DNA of 64,000 nt, taken from the NCBI RefSeq assembly GCF_001039355.2, contig NW_019774992.1, positions 144,918-208,917 on the forward strand, given 5' to 3'. A program made the position numbers and the translations under genes. This document shows, in pieces, positions 33,723 to 49,177 of the stretch. The DNA comes from Lingula anatina. Lineage: Eukaryota; Brachiopoda; Lingulata; Lingulida; Lingulidae. The notes beneath the pieces are model-generated. The model was not told the origin of the DNA. It saw nothing but the letters and a program-made list of their open reading frames with translations, and ran no database searches. Each line of letters begins with the position of its first letter. Position 1 is the stretch's first letter.

Positions 33723-36700
33723 TCAGTATTCTAGAGCTATGTCTTCTTCCAGGTCGTCATTGATGTTCTTTTCCAGCTCTTTGCGAACCTTGTGTCCACG
33801 GAAACTCTTCTGTATCATTATGGCAGCCTGGAGGGCGCAAAATAATTTTTTAAAAATCAAATATATCTTATCCGCCTCCTGGGGCTAACATAGTCACATT
33901 TGGAAAGTTTAATAGGATAATCTGTTCAAAAGTATGAACTGAGGAGATATATCACATATTTTATAAAATATGTACTGATATTGTAGCAAACACTGAAAAC
34001 AAATTCCCTATCTCTGCCAATGACTAGTTAAGACAACAGCTAGGTGATCAATTGTGTTAGAGAAGACAAAGCATCCCAGCACATCCGGGCACAACCAGTA
34101 CCTCATTCTCTTTCTCATAATCGGCGTCAGCTTCTTGTTGTGCCGTCTGGGCGTCGGCCTTGTTCTTATACATCTTCTGCATGGCAACCATGGCCTACGA
34201 GTTTTGGGAAGGAAACAATGACGATGATAAAAACTTCCTAATGTTTTGTATTATTATCTGTACTTCTACTAAAAGTTATCCTGTAAACGTTTGATGAAGT
34301 TCAAAGTCATTTTTGTGTCTCATTATCCTGCAAAACTACTTTTCATTCTAAATCTGCACCTTAAAAATCCAATGACAAAGATATGTTTTTTTTTTCTTTT
34401 TTTTGTGAGTAACAAGAACACTTGGGTAAAATATTTTAACATTTTTACAATAACCCAGAATACTTAGACTCAATGTAGACACGCACACAGAAATCACACA
34501 AAATCCAAATTTAAAATAATAATCATTTCTCGCATGCTATCATGAAATATGAAATTTTAAAAAAAGAAGTAAAAAAGAAAATTAAACAAAAATGGCTGCT
34601 TGCTTTCAATTTTAAAAAAATCATCTTAATAACTATGATAAACTATCCTTATCTGTAAGCTAGTCCCAAAAACTCAATAAACCCAAGATATAAAAATTGA
34701 GTTTTGCATGTTCTCAGTTTAGAAACTAAGAACTTTTTAATCTCCTCCATTGTTGTAACCAAAACAAAACACATGCCCACACTAGCAGAGCAAATATGTG
34801 AGTTGAGATAAAGGAAATTAAATGTGAATAATTAAAATATAATAGGTAGACAAACTAAAAAATTCACTCTTATTAATGACACGGTTGAACCTTGCTAGTG
34901 GGAAATCACATAGAGAGAACTTAAATCCTTTCAAAACATAATAAAAGCCTGAAATCACAGCAGAATAAAAAGTAAATACATGCATAAAGAATGGTAGTCA
35001 TAATAAAAAATTATAACTTGTCCAAAACTAAGGTTTTTCATCTATCTGACCTTAAATTTAGGATTGTTAAATCTCTGCTTCCATTTTTGTGCTATGTCCT
35101 CTTTTGGTTTAGGCGTGGGTTGCTTGGGGGGAGGAGAAAGTTCTCGGACCTTGTTTTGGAAAGTGAGCAAACGTGAACGGGGAGCACGACAAGCGGATAA
35201 TGTGCCAGAAAACATGCAGCCAACAAATGGACAATTGGACGGTACAAAACTTTACACCTCTTAACTTTTTAAAGCTACATTCTCAGTTGTGCACAATTAT
35301 AAAGAAGGTCTGGATTTAATTTTAACAAATAAAAATGTGCAGCATAACAAACTTCTACATTCTTGAACTTTGTACCAAATTCAAGCATTACAAAAACCTA
35401 CACTGTGCACACCCAAATATGCCATTTTACTGCACCCATACCCATTAAAAAAGTTTCAAAGGAAGATGGATGGACATTGTCACGCACTGGATGGTCAATT
35501 GTAGATCTTGTTTGACTGATTTGAGATTATGTACTGCTTTCATTTTAGAATTTATTTATTAATGATAAATCCCTCCTTCTCAATGAATTCTGCTGAACTT
35601 TTGGAATATTTTACACAAAATCTAGTATCTTTCAAAATTTTGATTTTCATGTGAAAAAAGACATCTTCCCAAATAGAGAAATTTATACACCAGTTCCCAC
35701 TTTTATCAACAGTGGATAGCGCTATTCTGTGGATAACAGTATCCACTGGATTAAATTCTTATCCTCTGGATGGTTATCCTGAGGATAGCAGCCATTTTAA
35801 ACCACTGGACAGCAATTTCAGTATCTGGCGTTTAGAAAAAAAATTTTTTACCCACAGGATAACTGTCCAGAAGATAACAATTTTATATAATGGATAATGT
35901 AGATAGCGCCATCCAGTGTTGATGAAACTGGGCATTATCCAAAGCATCCTAGAAAATAAAGCTGGCAACCCTGCATGCAAAAATCCAACAGCACTTAACA
36001 TAAATTTGTGTCAGATAAGGGGGGGATTAAACGGTAAATCAATGATCTGGGTATCCGCCATCTTGATATGCCAGATCCGCTAGCGTATCAGGAAACACAA
36101 CACTGAACGAAGCCACTGATGCAACTACATATAACTACTGGCAGTCAAATTAATGGTGTCATATAAATAGAAGCCAATCCTACCCCTACACAGCCTCCTA
36201 AGCTCAACTGAAATAAGCAACGCTAAAAACATCAAAGGCAACAATGAACAGATCTTGACATATCTATCAAACAAAAAGAAGAAAGGAAACAAAGAAATAT
36301 ATTAAATAAAATTGATCAAAATAAACGCAAGATGGATGGACTCATCGACAGCAGATATAAATGCAGTCCATAGGGCAAGAAATCAAAATAAACTGAATCT
36401 CTACAAAGCACTTTATGCAAATAAATGGATCAAAAATGACACTGAAACTCAAGAAATGAAAGTGAAACTCGTTGGTCTACCTCATTATCATTATCATTAT
36501 CAGTTATTTCAGTTATATCTGGTATTTCATTCTCATCTTCGTCTGCCTTCCTCTGTTCTTTCAATTCCTGTACTTTCTGGCGATCTTGATGTCCTCGAAA
36601 TGCAGCTTGTATTTTTATAGCTGCCTCTTCCAGGTCCTCCTGAGGGTATTGTGTGGGAAGAAATTGATGGTTTAATTATGAAAATGTGAAAAAAAAGAAA

Positions 36701-39700
36701 GAAATGTGTCATGTTAAAGGAACAAAAGTGGTAAAGCAATCTAAGAGGAGATGCTCTGTAGACATCTTCACATGGTAGCAACCCTCCTCAGCACTTAACG
36801 TCTAAATACTACATCTTTATCGTAAAATAAAATATCATAAAATATTCCCTGTAACAAATAATTACATTAATATCTTTATCTAAATGTGTCCAGAAAATAA
36901 TATATGAACCATATGATTTATAACAACATATTATAAAAATAACACAAGCTAAAATAATTTGCATCATGACAAATGCAATTTTTCATACATTTTTGTCATT
37001 TATAATTCAAATCGTTTTTGAAATTGCTAGGATTGAAACATCAGTTCAAAGTCGTGAATAGTTTGAACCATTTTTTTTTTGCAAAAATGGAAAATTTATG
37101 TCTTTTAAGTGGCAAAGAAACCTCGATGATAATCTAAATTTAGGCAGAAATTCTTGTTTAAAAAAAGTTGACCCACCTCATTTTGGCCGTCGCCATCGAC
37201 AGTGTCATTGTTGTTGCTGGTCTCTGTTTGATCTGTTCTGTTGGTCTGAAAGAGGAAGCACAATGAAAATAAGATGTTTTCAATCATCACATCAGCATGA
37301 CAAGGAAAAATAATTTATTTTACAACCCAATACAAGACATTTCAATACAATACAGGTGCAGTTTGCCTAGGGTGCAGAAAAAGAAATTCTGAAAATGTGT
37401 CAAAAATTGAAACAAATCTGAAAGAGATAGAAAATTCAGAATATTAATTTATCAACCCTGAAATAGATCCAAAGCAAGGCATCAGTTATGATCCACTGTA
37501 GAGAGTAGAAAGTTGCAAGTAATAGTCACAATGTCTTAACATAGCCTTAAACTTTTATCAAATTACTGATGATGGCAGTGGTATTGTACATTACACTGTG
37601 TACTGTTCTTTCTGAGAAATAAAATCTAGAAGTGCACTTCATAACTGTAAATTATCAAAATCAGTTCTCCATAAAACTTGTAAAAATTTAAGTGAGACTG
37701 ATTTCCTTACGAAAACGCCATGTCTGCGTATGAACCGCAACACCAAATCCTTGTATGCTTATGTTCAAGAAAAGCCAAACTTCAGGATTACATATTAAAT
37801 AGTAGCAGCACAAGTGTTTAGGATCCTTTTATAGAGTTTGCTATATGTTACTCAGGTGAGTAGATAAAAACCAAGACAGGGTCCCAATCAAGGCTGCTGG
37901 GATAAGACAAAGGTCTCACTGATATGCGACCTCGAAAGGAAGGTTATGAGCTACAGGTCAAGGTCATTAAGGTTAAGGTGAAGGTCAGTAGAGTCTGTAG
38001 ACAAGGTAAGAGTCAATATCACTGTTATTCAAGACGTCAAACTAAACCAAGTGAATGAAGATGATTAGAAAGGGTGGTGGATATCACTCTGTATGATGTG
38101 CACCAAAAAGTCCTGAGAATGTGAAATCTTTAAGGTCAAGGTGAAAACAAGGTGCCATGGAAACCACTAAATCCCATTTTTAAGTTTCTACTTGTATGTG
38201 CAAGTGTGTTAGGCTACAGGAATGATCTTCTATGTTATTTGAGGATCACACAGGAGGGTTCACGCTGCAGGACAACCCATCTTACATCAGGTTCTGTTTG
38301 ATTTGCACTGTCTCTGCGCCGAGATGAAGACAGCTCACGACGTGATGGGGGCTTCTCCTGGGAAGGGGTGACAGCTTTGTCCAAATCTTCCACCACCACA
38401 GTGTCATCTTTGAGGTCATCGTGGGCCTTGTTTTGTTCATGGACAGTTGGCTCATCCTTGTGGGTCACGTCTGTTTCTGATTCCAAGCCCTCGTCACCTG
38501 GAGCAGCACCATTATCTAAACTTGCGGCAGCCTCGTTATTGTCAAGGTCATCAATTTTGTCATCCTGAGTTTCATCAACTCTGTAAGTTGAAGAACCATC
38601 TTCATTTTGGCTGTTTCTATCTTCCTCGTTGTCATGGTGACCAGCAGCCTCTGTCTCATCTTTATCTGCCTCATTTTCAGCACTTTCTGCCTTGTCGTCA
38701 GGGTCAGATGTCTCTTTTGTGAACGTTTCTCTTCCACCCATTTTATCAATGTCCTGAGAGAGTAAGATAAAGGATTCGGGAAATACATCTTTATGTCAAA
38801 CAAATTAATATCTTACTAACAAAAGAAGAATCCTGCGTACGGGAGTCTAATAAATTTACATCCAACAACATTTAATAACACTGGTAAACAAAACAACTGA
38901 ATTTGAAACTATGGTAAAAAAGATTATGCATTTTAATGAAAAAACTACTTAAATGAAAAAATTATCCACTACCTACACATTCATAGTTGAAATAAAATAA
39001 CTAAATCAGACATATGCTGTTGGCACACATACACAAAGGGAGCAAGATAAAATACATTGTTCAAGTTACATACATATATAAACTATGTTAAAACTAAAAC
39101 CAACTTGGGCCTGGGGTTAAAGAAATAATGACACATAATGTAAAAGGTATAGGAGTGCACAATACAGTGTGTGAGTGTGTGTGTGTAAAATGAAAAAAAA
39201 AAATCTATACTATGGAGTTGAACTCAAATTCAAGATAAAAGACTGACCACTAAATACCAGCATATAATGCATAAAATAGAGATTGCATAATAACATAATA
39301 ACCTGACTGGAATCTAAATCTAAAGAGATGATAAAAGTGTCACAAGGTATTTGACACAAGGACATTTGGATAAAAAAACCAGCAAAATATTTTCTACTGG
39401 ACAGTGCTGCCATCTTCAGTCATCAATTTATCCTCGCACTATTAAACACTATTCAACTTCGATCTTAAGCCCCGCATCTAAATTATTTATATAAATTTCA
39501 GCAAAATAATAACAACTCTACGTACTCATAGGCCCATTAACATGGTCTATCAGAATTCAATAAAGCTTGGGGCATGATTTATTTAGTCCTGTCAGTAATC
39601 AATCTATACTTCAGCAAAGCTACATGTTTGGAGAATAAATTGACGAAGTTGTTGAGCCTCCAATCAATGCTCACACGCTGATCAATCGATGCGTCGCCAT

Positions 39701-42700
39701 GGAGAGTAGCAATGTCAAGGGTTACCCCATGGATTTATTGGAATTCTGCACTAAATGCAAAGGAGATTATTGATTGGTTATTATTTTCTCTGCAGGAGGG
39801 GGGTATTGGCACGTGTGCCTCTCGCACTTATGTGTTCACACCTAACACTTCAAACTACAGACGAAGGATACTTAATTATCAACCTTTGTGAAAGACACTG
39901 CATTAGTCCGTCAGAGGAAGTACTCTTTAGTTAGTCTGACAGTGATGTACCAGAAATTACATGCACTTTCCTACATTGTAAATTGATCTAGGTCTTGCCA
40001 ACCATTTTCCCTATTGATTTTCTGGACAGAATTGTATCTGCTTAACTATCACTCTATCTATGTGAAAGCAGGTGGTTTAATTTTCTCTACAATGGAAATA
40101 ATGCCTTATTCTAATATCATAATCTCATATTCTGTGATAAAAGATTTGCCAATATTTTCCTTCCTAATTATGAAATCTTATTTTCATACTTCAGGAAATC
40201 GCTAACAGTAAGCACAAGATGTATTTCTATGGTTATGAGCTTCAATAAAACAGGTTTTTATTAATTTTGCTTTCAGTGTTTCGTGTAGTCATGCAATTAC
40301 ATCTTCCTTCCTTCCTTTTCTCATTGAATCAGATATATCTTCAGAAGTTTAATAAACACAGAGATGTTTTCATAACTACAGCTTTCTAACCCATTCTATT
40401 CATCTCCCCATTACATAATCCCCTCTTGAAACAAGATAAATTTCATATAATCCACGGGTTTCTGAGCTCCCTGTTAATATTGCTTAAAAACATTTGTCTT
40501 TAAAAGATAAGAGGACTCACTGTCACTGGCATTATTACTGGGTAGAGTTTGTGATAACGTCTTGATCCTGATCCAAAACTGTTATCAACACATTCTCTTG
40601 TATCCTTATATCATATTTTGATAAAGTGTCAACTAAAAAAATTTGTATCTTAAAAAACTGCAGAAAAAAATGAAGGACTTAATAAAATGATGTTGTCACT
40701 CTGAAGGTAGCTTCTATTTCTTTTCCATAATATTACTATTTCTGATTATTATTAATATTATGGAGCTAGCCAACAATTTAGAAGGGGTGGACAGTAATGA
40801 AAGATCTCTTTTGCATTTTTATTTTTTAAAATTGGTGACCACTAACTTCGGGGACCTTAACAACGCTATTATGCAAGACCTGCTGCTGTCTTATTTTCTA
40901 TTATGTAAAACTTTTTCAATCAATCTCTGATGGTGTTATCAGGTAGTGTCCTTCCAAACTTACACAAGATTATCTCAATCTTAATCATCTGAGCTAGAAA
41001 TTCATCATCCAATATTTTCAACATTAATCACCAGTAGGGCATTAAGATCTCTACTGTATCTTAGGCTTAGTATCTTTGATTTATGTGAAATGAATAAAAA
41101 ATATGCCATGAAAATTTAAGGTAAAATAAGACAGAGGATCTCTACACAGTTTGTTATACATTATCACCAAGAAGTTAGAGAAGTTGTGGTAAAAACACTG
41201 TGCAGATAAATAAACCCTATATTTTAACAAAATTAATTCATTCCGTCCAAACAGAAAGTTTTATGATAAACAATAAGCAGGGCAAGTTTGGTGGATAGCT
41301 GATTTTGATAAACTGGTAATAAAAGAAGTCATTTTTCAAATTTGTGGGTATATCCTGAACATTAAGACAATTACAATGTAGAAAAGAGAAACAGCAGTAT
41401 TGAATTTCATGGCTATGCAACTACATCTACAAGTATCTTTAGATTAAGTTATCAAGCTAAGAAGCACTTCGTACAATATGTGTACAAAGCAGGTGTTGGT
41501 TGGTGCAAATTCACTTCTGGTGATTCAAGAACTGGGGAACACGACCCATACACACCTAAAATACACACAGCTTACCTTAAAGGGATAATAACTCTTCGTT
41601 TTGGCCAAAAAATGAATTTCCCAGGAGTAAACAACAATTTTCCCATACTTACCAATGGTTAATGAGTCCATTTTTACATTCAAAGTTAGTCCCTGTTTTT
41701 TTTTCCAAAAAGTTTGGTTTTTTGTTAAAATCTCTTAAGAGATTATTACAGAGTATAGCCATCAATGGAGGTCACGTGGTCTAAAGACAAGCTCAGATAT
41801 CAGAATAATAGCTATAACTGCTGTTTTCGTCATAAAACAGAATATATTATATTTCTATGAGTTATTCATAATGTATTTATTGTGAAATATAGATTTCATA
41901 CGAAGAGTTATTATCCCTTTAAATATATACCAAACATGTAGTCTACCCGACACATATATATTCTGTAACTAACACATTCTATTCCATGCATACAACTAAC
42001 ACACACAGTCTACCTGACTATCTCCCTTCAACTCTGCAACACGTTTACGATCCCTGTAACCGCGGAAACCCGCTTGTATTTTTGTAGCAGCCTCTGTTTC
42101 CTTGTCTGAATTATCTTCCACGTTTTGGTCGCTGTTATCACTTTGTGGAATGTTGTCATCTTCTGAGCTGTCATTATTGTTATTATTTGTTGTAGCACCA
42201 TCTTTCAAATCTGCCACATGCTTTCTAGCCTTGTAACCACGGAAACCGGCCTGAATGGTGGTGGCAGCGGCTGTTTGTTTTTCTAAGTCGTCATCTTGAT
42301 CTGTATTCTCCCCCTGCTGCAATAAGAATATACCATTCTACATGAGTTTTTTTTTTCCATTGTTAATATTGATAGTCACCTTAACCATGATCATAAAGCA
42401 TGAAAAAAAAAAATAAATAATAACATTCAACTCCTGTTATGTGTCAAATATTCTTTCATTTACATCACACATATTCCCCTCACTTTAGATAATGTAGACT
42501 TAAAAAAAAACTTTACTGTTGGTTAAACATTATGTTACCTGAGCAAAAAATGTTCATTAGCTTGGTAGTTGGTAACCTAACGGTATAAAAGATTTTCGGC
42601 TAGTGTTTGATAATTTTCATTTATTATATTACCTCTTTCACTTCCTGTGTATTATCTGTCTCCTTACGTTCCTCAAAGCCTGCCTTCTGCTCTTTCTCCT

Positions 42701-45700
42701 CCTGTATTACAAATTTGTCAGAAACATTCTATCTGTGGCCAATACAACTGTCACAGTATCTCTTTAACAAATAAGTAAAAGTAAAAGTCTCCTCTAAACT
42801 ATGTAAAAAATATCAAATTAAAAAATATTTTTGATAGCAGACAAACACAGTCATGCAATACCAGAATAATAAATAACACAATAATTATTCTAACTTATTT
42901 AATTATGAAACAAAAAAAGTTAAGCCAGAGATGATAGATGTGCAAGGCTCCAGTGCCTGAGTTAATATTTCAGCACAGAGTTGACGTTGCAATGCGCCAT
43001 ATCACCGCATACATTAACACAGAACAAACAACACTTCGTTTTCATGACATGATCTCTGCTGCTTCAAATGAAGTGCACTTAACTCGTGAGTGATCAGCGC
43101 TAGCATGCTGTTACATTTCCATGCACTCGTTGAAGTAGATACAAGTGTTAACAGTCAGGGTTACAAACTCACACACATAAAACACTATATTCACACAATC
43201 TACAGATTATCCCTGGTCAGTTCTCTTTGTTATATGTTTGATAAACCACAGGAGGTGGAGTATGATAAGCAATTGATCCATCACGCAGACAGAGTTATCG
43301 TATGTGCTGGTAACCATGGCAAACCATCCTTAACAAACAAACAACATCGTTCTGCCATCTAAATACTGTCTTCATGCTGGAATGATGTTGTTGGTCTGCT
43401 GGGATAGGATGAGGAGACAAGGAGGAGAGGGTGGGTGGGGGTTAGCTGTTAATTCATCACCATCACTGTCACCAATAATCAATCACCAACACCATGTACA
43501 TAAACGTGAAAAATTATATTGTCAATTTGGTAACATTAATCAGTGAAATGAGCAAGACCCATAGTTATAAGTGGATGCCACTGTTAGAGGACAATTAATG
43601 CATATACATTTTATCATTGGTGAGAGTAGAAATATCAAGTGTTGCTAGGGTGTTATTGCATATTTTGATAATATGGGTGAATTCACCACGTGTGTTTGTG
43701 TGTGTGTGTGTGTGCACGTGCCCAAGTGTGTACATGCATAGGTGCATGTGTGTGTGAGAGAGAGATATCATTTCTAAACACTAAACATTCACAAAACTAC
43801 CCATGATCAAAGCAATAACTAAGCAATAAGCAGTACATGTATCCAGCCCAGCTAGTACACTGTAGGTGCGGCATCAGTAGTGCGGCCATCACCAGTGCTG
43901 TGAAGTGTCTACATCATGTTTCTCTCTCTGATTGATGCTAGGAGAGAATGGAGTAAGCAAGAGAAGCAGTTACATCTAACTGCAGGTGCTACAGTAATAA
44001 AGAGTATGACATATCAATAATGACCTCATGTTGCCACTGTGATGTGTTAAATGTCACTGATCTGATAATTTTTTGTAAATTATAAATGATAAATAAATTC
44101 AAAATGATTTTAAAAAATAATGTTTTGGTGTTGTGTACAGGAAGAGAAGACAAGTTTTACTTTGCTTTTTAAATTACAGCAGAGTATTAATTTCAAATAT
44201 CTTCTTATCAATATAATAAATCACTGACAATTTGTTTGTTTTTAGCAAATATTAAATCTAGGGCCCAATAGATTCATTTTCCGTCCCTCTTAAGACACAT
44301 GCAGTGGCTTCGCATGAGGTCACATAAAATATTAATAGAAATATCACTGTGCTATTAGTCCAGGAAATCACACGGATCTGGTGCTAAACCGCCCCCAGAC
44401 TTACTGCTGATGAAAGACGGCCGCGCCCTGCGTCTTTTTCCTCCGAAATTGACTCCTAAAGTATTGTGAAGTAAAGAAGTATAATTATTGTGAATATAAC
44501 AAGACACTCCTAGGCTGTTGGTCTCTTGCTTGGTTTACAGCAACTGCTAAATTTTTTCTATAGAACAAATCACATGGAGTATATCACAAAAAAACGTGTG
44601 CATATAATTACAACAATTTTGTAGTCCATTTTTTTAAAACACAACAATAACATAAACATTTACAACCAGACATCATTTAACTTAAAAGAAGCAAATTACA
44701 ACTAAGAATTTACTTAAACGGAACAGGAGAATCAGTTTAAACAATATAGAATAGCTTATAATGAAGAGGTTCTTTAACTGAGTTTCTGTAGAGGAAAATG
44801 ATTTTAAGTCTGATGCGGGTGAAAGCATCTGGACCTTCTTTTCTTAAAAAAAAAATCATCTAATTTTCACACCTTCTCGCCTCCCTCATTAAAAGGGGCA
44901 TCCAAATCCTGGCCAGAGGGCACCCTGATGTCCCGGGCAGGTTTGGGACCGGGATGGGACGGGACAGATTTCAACTGATTTTCCTACAATTAACGAGGCG
45001 ATTCTTAGAGGGAAAGAATGGTCTGACAGGGCATTAAATATGGTTTGTGCCTAATTATGATTTGATCATACACCCCATTTCCATAGATTAGATCGACCTA
45101 CTTTGGATCGATCTAACTCCCTGGGGGTTCGCGCTGAATAGCTGTCAGCCGGGCGGACACGAAAGTTAATTGCCCCTTACGGCTTGTAGTGGGCGGGGAC
45201 GGACACTTAAGGGGGATTATCTGGCCGTAGTCTGGTGAGACTCCCCGCAGTGATAGATCGATCCAAAGTTGTGAGAATAGACCCATAGAATATGAGCTGT
45301 AAAAATCTCTGTTTTGACAGTTAAGGTGCTTAAAATTTTACAAAATAATTTTTTAAAGAATTTTCCCTACAATTACTTTGGTTCATTACAATCTGCCAAA
45401 ATAATGTTGAAAAAAAAGTATAGTATCTATGATCTTTGATTTTTTTTTTACCATGAAGTCTGTAAACTATAGCAAGGAAAAAATCATGCACAAAATATGT
45501 ACACTTTACATCACATTATAAATGCTATATCCGATTCAAATAAGGAATCCTTGATATAATCCTTATTTAGACATTTTATTTACATATCTTTTGCAAAGAA
45601 TGCCAATCATTTAGTCAAGAAGAAAAACAAACTGGGATTGCAACAGGTTTTGATAATCTTTGACCAGGTTTTATTGTTACAATCTTTGTTAATCAAGCCA

Positions 45701-48700
45701 TTGCTGAATGCCTTTCACTGTTTACATAGCTAACTGTGGAATCAATCAATTTGTTTGCCACTGGAGCAAAATCAATAAAACTAATATTAGGGTAGAAATC
45801 TGCAGTTTCAACCTTATTTCTTTTCACAACTGGGGAAAGACGGGAATTTTTTAAAAATTTCTATTTCAAATTTCCAAGTGTTGCCTTTAAAATCTTTTCT
45901 TTTGGCAATCCTGTTTTATTCAGTTTAAATACCTTCCCTTTATGGTAGCCTGTACAGTTTAACGATCAATTTGGTATCAATATTCTTTAGTAAAATACTC
46001 TGTGGATTCTTTTTTTAGCAACTCTATTCAGTAAGACCCTTTGTGATGACATTGGTATATTTTCTCATTCAACAATTATAGTTATTTGAAAGGGGAAACC
46101 TACTGAAATTTCTGTTTTCAAACAATTTATACAAAATCCTTTAAACTTTTTTTATTTCCCTATCTACTTGAGAATAAAGATCTATAGTTCCATGTGGGAA
46201 AGGCATACACGTATGAAGACATACCACTAATACACTGTCCTCTTTGCTATAAGTGTAATCTGGTGGCAGTGGTATTAGTATATAATTTCTACTATTTCTG
46301 CAGATGTGTTATTGTGTTTTGCTATGTAAAAAGAGGTCTGACCTGGTTAGGATCTGATGGTGATTTGGTCAGATTCTTGTCATCTGGGACTTCCTTGTCC
46401 TCAGTCACTATCTCCTCTTCCTAATTAGGTCATTTCAGAGAGAAAAGAGACGTTAAATAAAAATAAAGTATAGGGATGAAAATGCATAAAATAAATGAAA
46501 GGCAAATAAATTAAATCATAAACATCACAAGAAAGTGGTTCTAGAAATGCTTTTAAAATACGAGATTCTGAGGTTTTTGACAGAGAAACAAATACTGATG
46601 AAATCTCAAAGACAAATAAAAAAATATGATAAAATTTCAGATATAACCAAAAATAAAATTAATGTAGTTCATGGAAAGCTTTTTTTTCAACAAAACAAAA
46701 ACTCAAATATAAAAATCATTGCCCTGAGCATAAATGAAATCGAAACATAAAGACAAAGGATTCACAAACATGGACAAGACACAGGCAACACAATTCTGTT
46801 AATCTCCACTGTGATCAAAATCACACGTACACAAACTATGTGACTGGACTCACAGTAACCTTGACCTAGTTCTGACTGACCTTGACCTCCTCTGGCTCAA
46901 CCTGGTCAATTGGAAGGTCGACCTTTGTGTCTAAAGTTTCCTCTACTTCTGTGGCTCCACGGGTCACGTTACTCTGTTGTTTTGATTTAAACATGCCGCT
47001 CTTGTCTGTACAAGAACAAAGACAACATTTGATGGTTAAAAATATAATTTAATATGGCAACCATTTCAAAGATGGTTTCTGTGGATAACTGTTTTAAAGG
47101 TCTTTTTAAAAACTCTTTATCTAACAATAAACAGAAATTGAATTATTCAAAATGGAAAGCATTTTAAAGATGGCCTCCATGGCTTACATTTTTTCTTTTC
47201 CTTTTATTTTTTTTTAGGCTCTGTTCATATCCTTAGATGCTGTCCAACTTATAAAGATAAAACAAACAGAAAGAAAACAGCAATCTGTATTTATTGTTTC
47301 AATAGCTTACCTTCATCATAGTCAATTTCCCGTGGCTTATCTGGACTTCGTTTGTGTTTCACTGGTCTGGCGTGGAATACGCTGTCTTCGTCCCGTTTCT
47401 GTGCTGGCGGGTGTGGCTGTCTCTGTTGGTTCTGCTGTATAGGAGGCAAAGGTCGTCGTGGAGACATGGATTTGTTCTTTTCTCCACTGCTATTGGACTT
47501 TGTTGAATCATTCATTGAGCTACTTCGACTGTGATTTTTGCTGCCATGTTTCTTTTTCCTTCCAACAAAACTTTGTTCCCAACTACAGAAGAGAAAGCCA
47601 ACTTGAAAACTATATAATCTATACGTGCACACATATTCAGGCAATATTTTGAAATCTGCATTTTCCTTTTACCGTTGGTTTAACAATTTATCACTTTTTT
47701 TCAGTAGATATAAATACATACACAATTTGATGTACGTAAGAAGTTACAGCAACTTTTCAAAACTTAGGTTTATCATTCAACAGAGAAATAAAAAAAATTA
47801 AAATTTAATTTCAAAGTTTGGGTGACTTACGGTTTAGAAACAATTTTTGTAGATGTGTCCATCCTGGGTTTATCTGCTTTGTAGTCCAATGGATTGTAAC
47901 CTTCACTTCCTACCGCCACATATTCTTTGTTTTCTTTTAGTAACTTGGGCGTGTAGATGGCTTTTTGAGTCTCTAAATCTACCAACCTGAAGCCATCAGA
48001 GAAAAAGAAATGTAATAATTCTGAATGTATATACAAGCATTTCCAGAAAATAAAATAAAACAAAAATTTACATTTCTTTTATACAGTAGTTACCCACACC
48101 AGCCTATTAATCACAGAGACAGCAATTTGGATCATCATTTTTATTATTTACAAAAGCATACTGGGGTATTACCCCCACCCACCCACCCACCCCAACAGCG
48201 AATAGTTTGTAGACTTGTGAAAATAATGATAAAAATGGATGACCCCTCACTATAACATAAATATAATGTTTAATAGTGGCACTTACTTGCGGACACATCC
48301 CGTCCTGATCCAGACATGTTTGCCCACCTCCTCCAACACTCTGTACATGTCCTGCTGCATGATGGGGGTCAAAGTGACCTTCATGGCCTTCTTCAGTACG
48401 TCACCATTGGGAAAGACACTGGAAAACATGATGCATGTGCTTGTTAGATAATATAGTCAATATAACATAAACAAAATGACCTTGGTGGCTTTCTTTAGTA
48501 TGTCACCATTGGGAAAGACACTGGAAAACATGATACATGTGCTTGTTAGATAATATAGTCAATATAACATAAACAAAATGACCTTGGTGGCTTTCTTTAG
48601 TATGTCACCATTGGGAAAGACACTGGAAAACATGATACATGTGCTTGTTAGATAATATAGTCAATATAACATAAACAAAATGACCTTGGTGGCCTTCTTT

Positions 48701-49177
48701 AGAATGTCACCATTGGGAAAGACACTGGAAAATGTGACAAGTGAAATAAGTTAGATAATACAGTCCATAACAAAATTACTGAAATGTAAACCATGGGCAC
48801 TTGTATAGTAGTGCTCTGGAATAGCTAAAAACCCTTACTAGTGGACTGAAAATAAAACATATTACACAAATGTAAAATGTTTTACAAACAAACAAATAAA
48901 AATACAAAAAGCTTCTTCTTTCACAACTTTAATACTACTCTTACAAACTCTCTCGGTCTCAATTGCATCATCTTGTAGTACATGTATTAAAGAATTGATA
49001 AATACTAGTACTTCAAAAATCATATTCATTATCCCACTCCAGTTTCAGCTATCACTACAGTACATCATTACAATATTATATATGGTGTTCATACTTACAA
49101 TATTTTTAATGGCTTAGTATTCACTTTTCTATATCTTCCAGAGTGGGGAATTGTTCTCTTATGGATTTTAATCTGAA

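Noticed and set aside
34991-35264. Plus-strand frames at 34991-35264
   Set aside because: Antisense to the probable exon 35051-35149, which has phase and splice sites fitting the minus-strand gene.
38235-38803. Overlapping frames at 38368-38568, 38447-38722 and 38516-38803
   Set aside because: Shadows of the acidic exon 38286-38753. The GAx/GAT-rich codons open the other frames.
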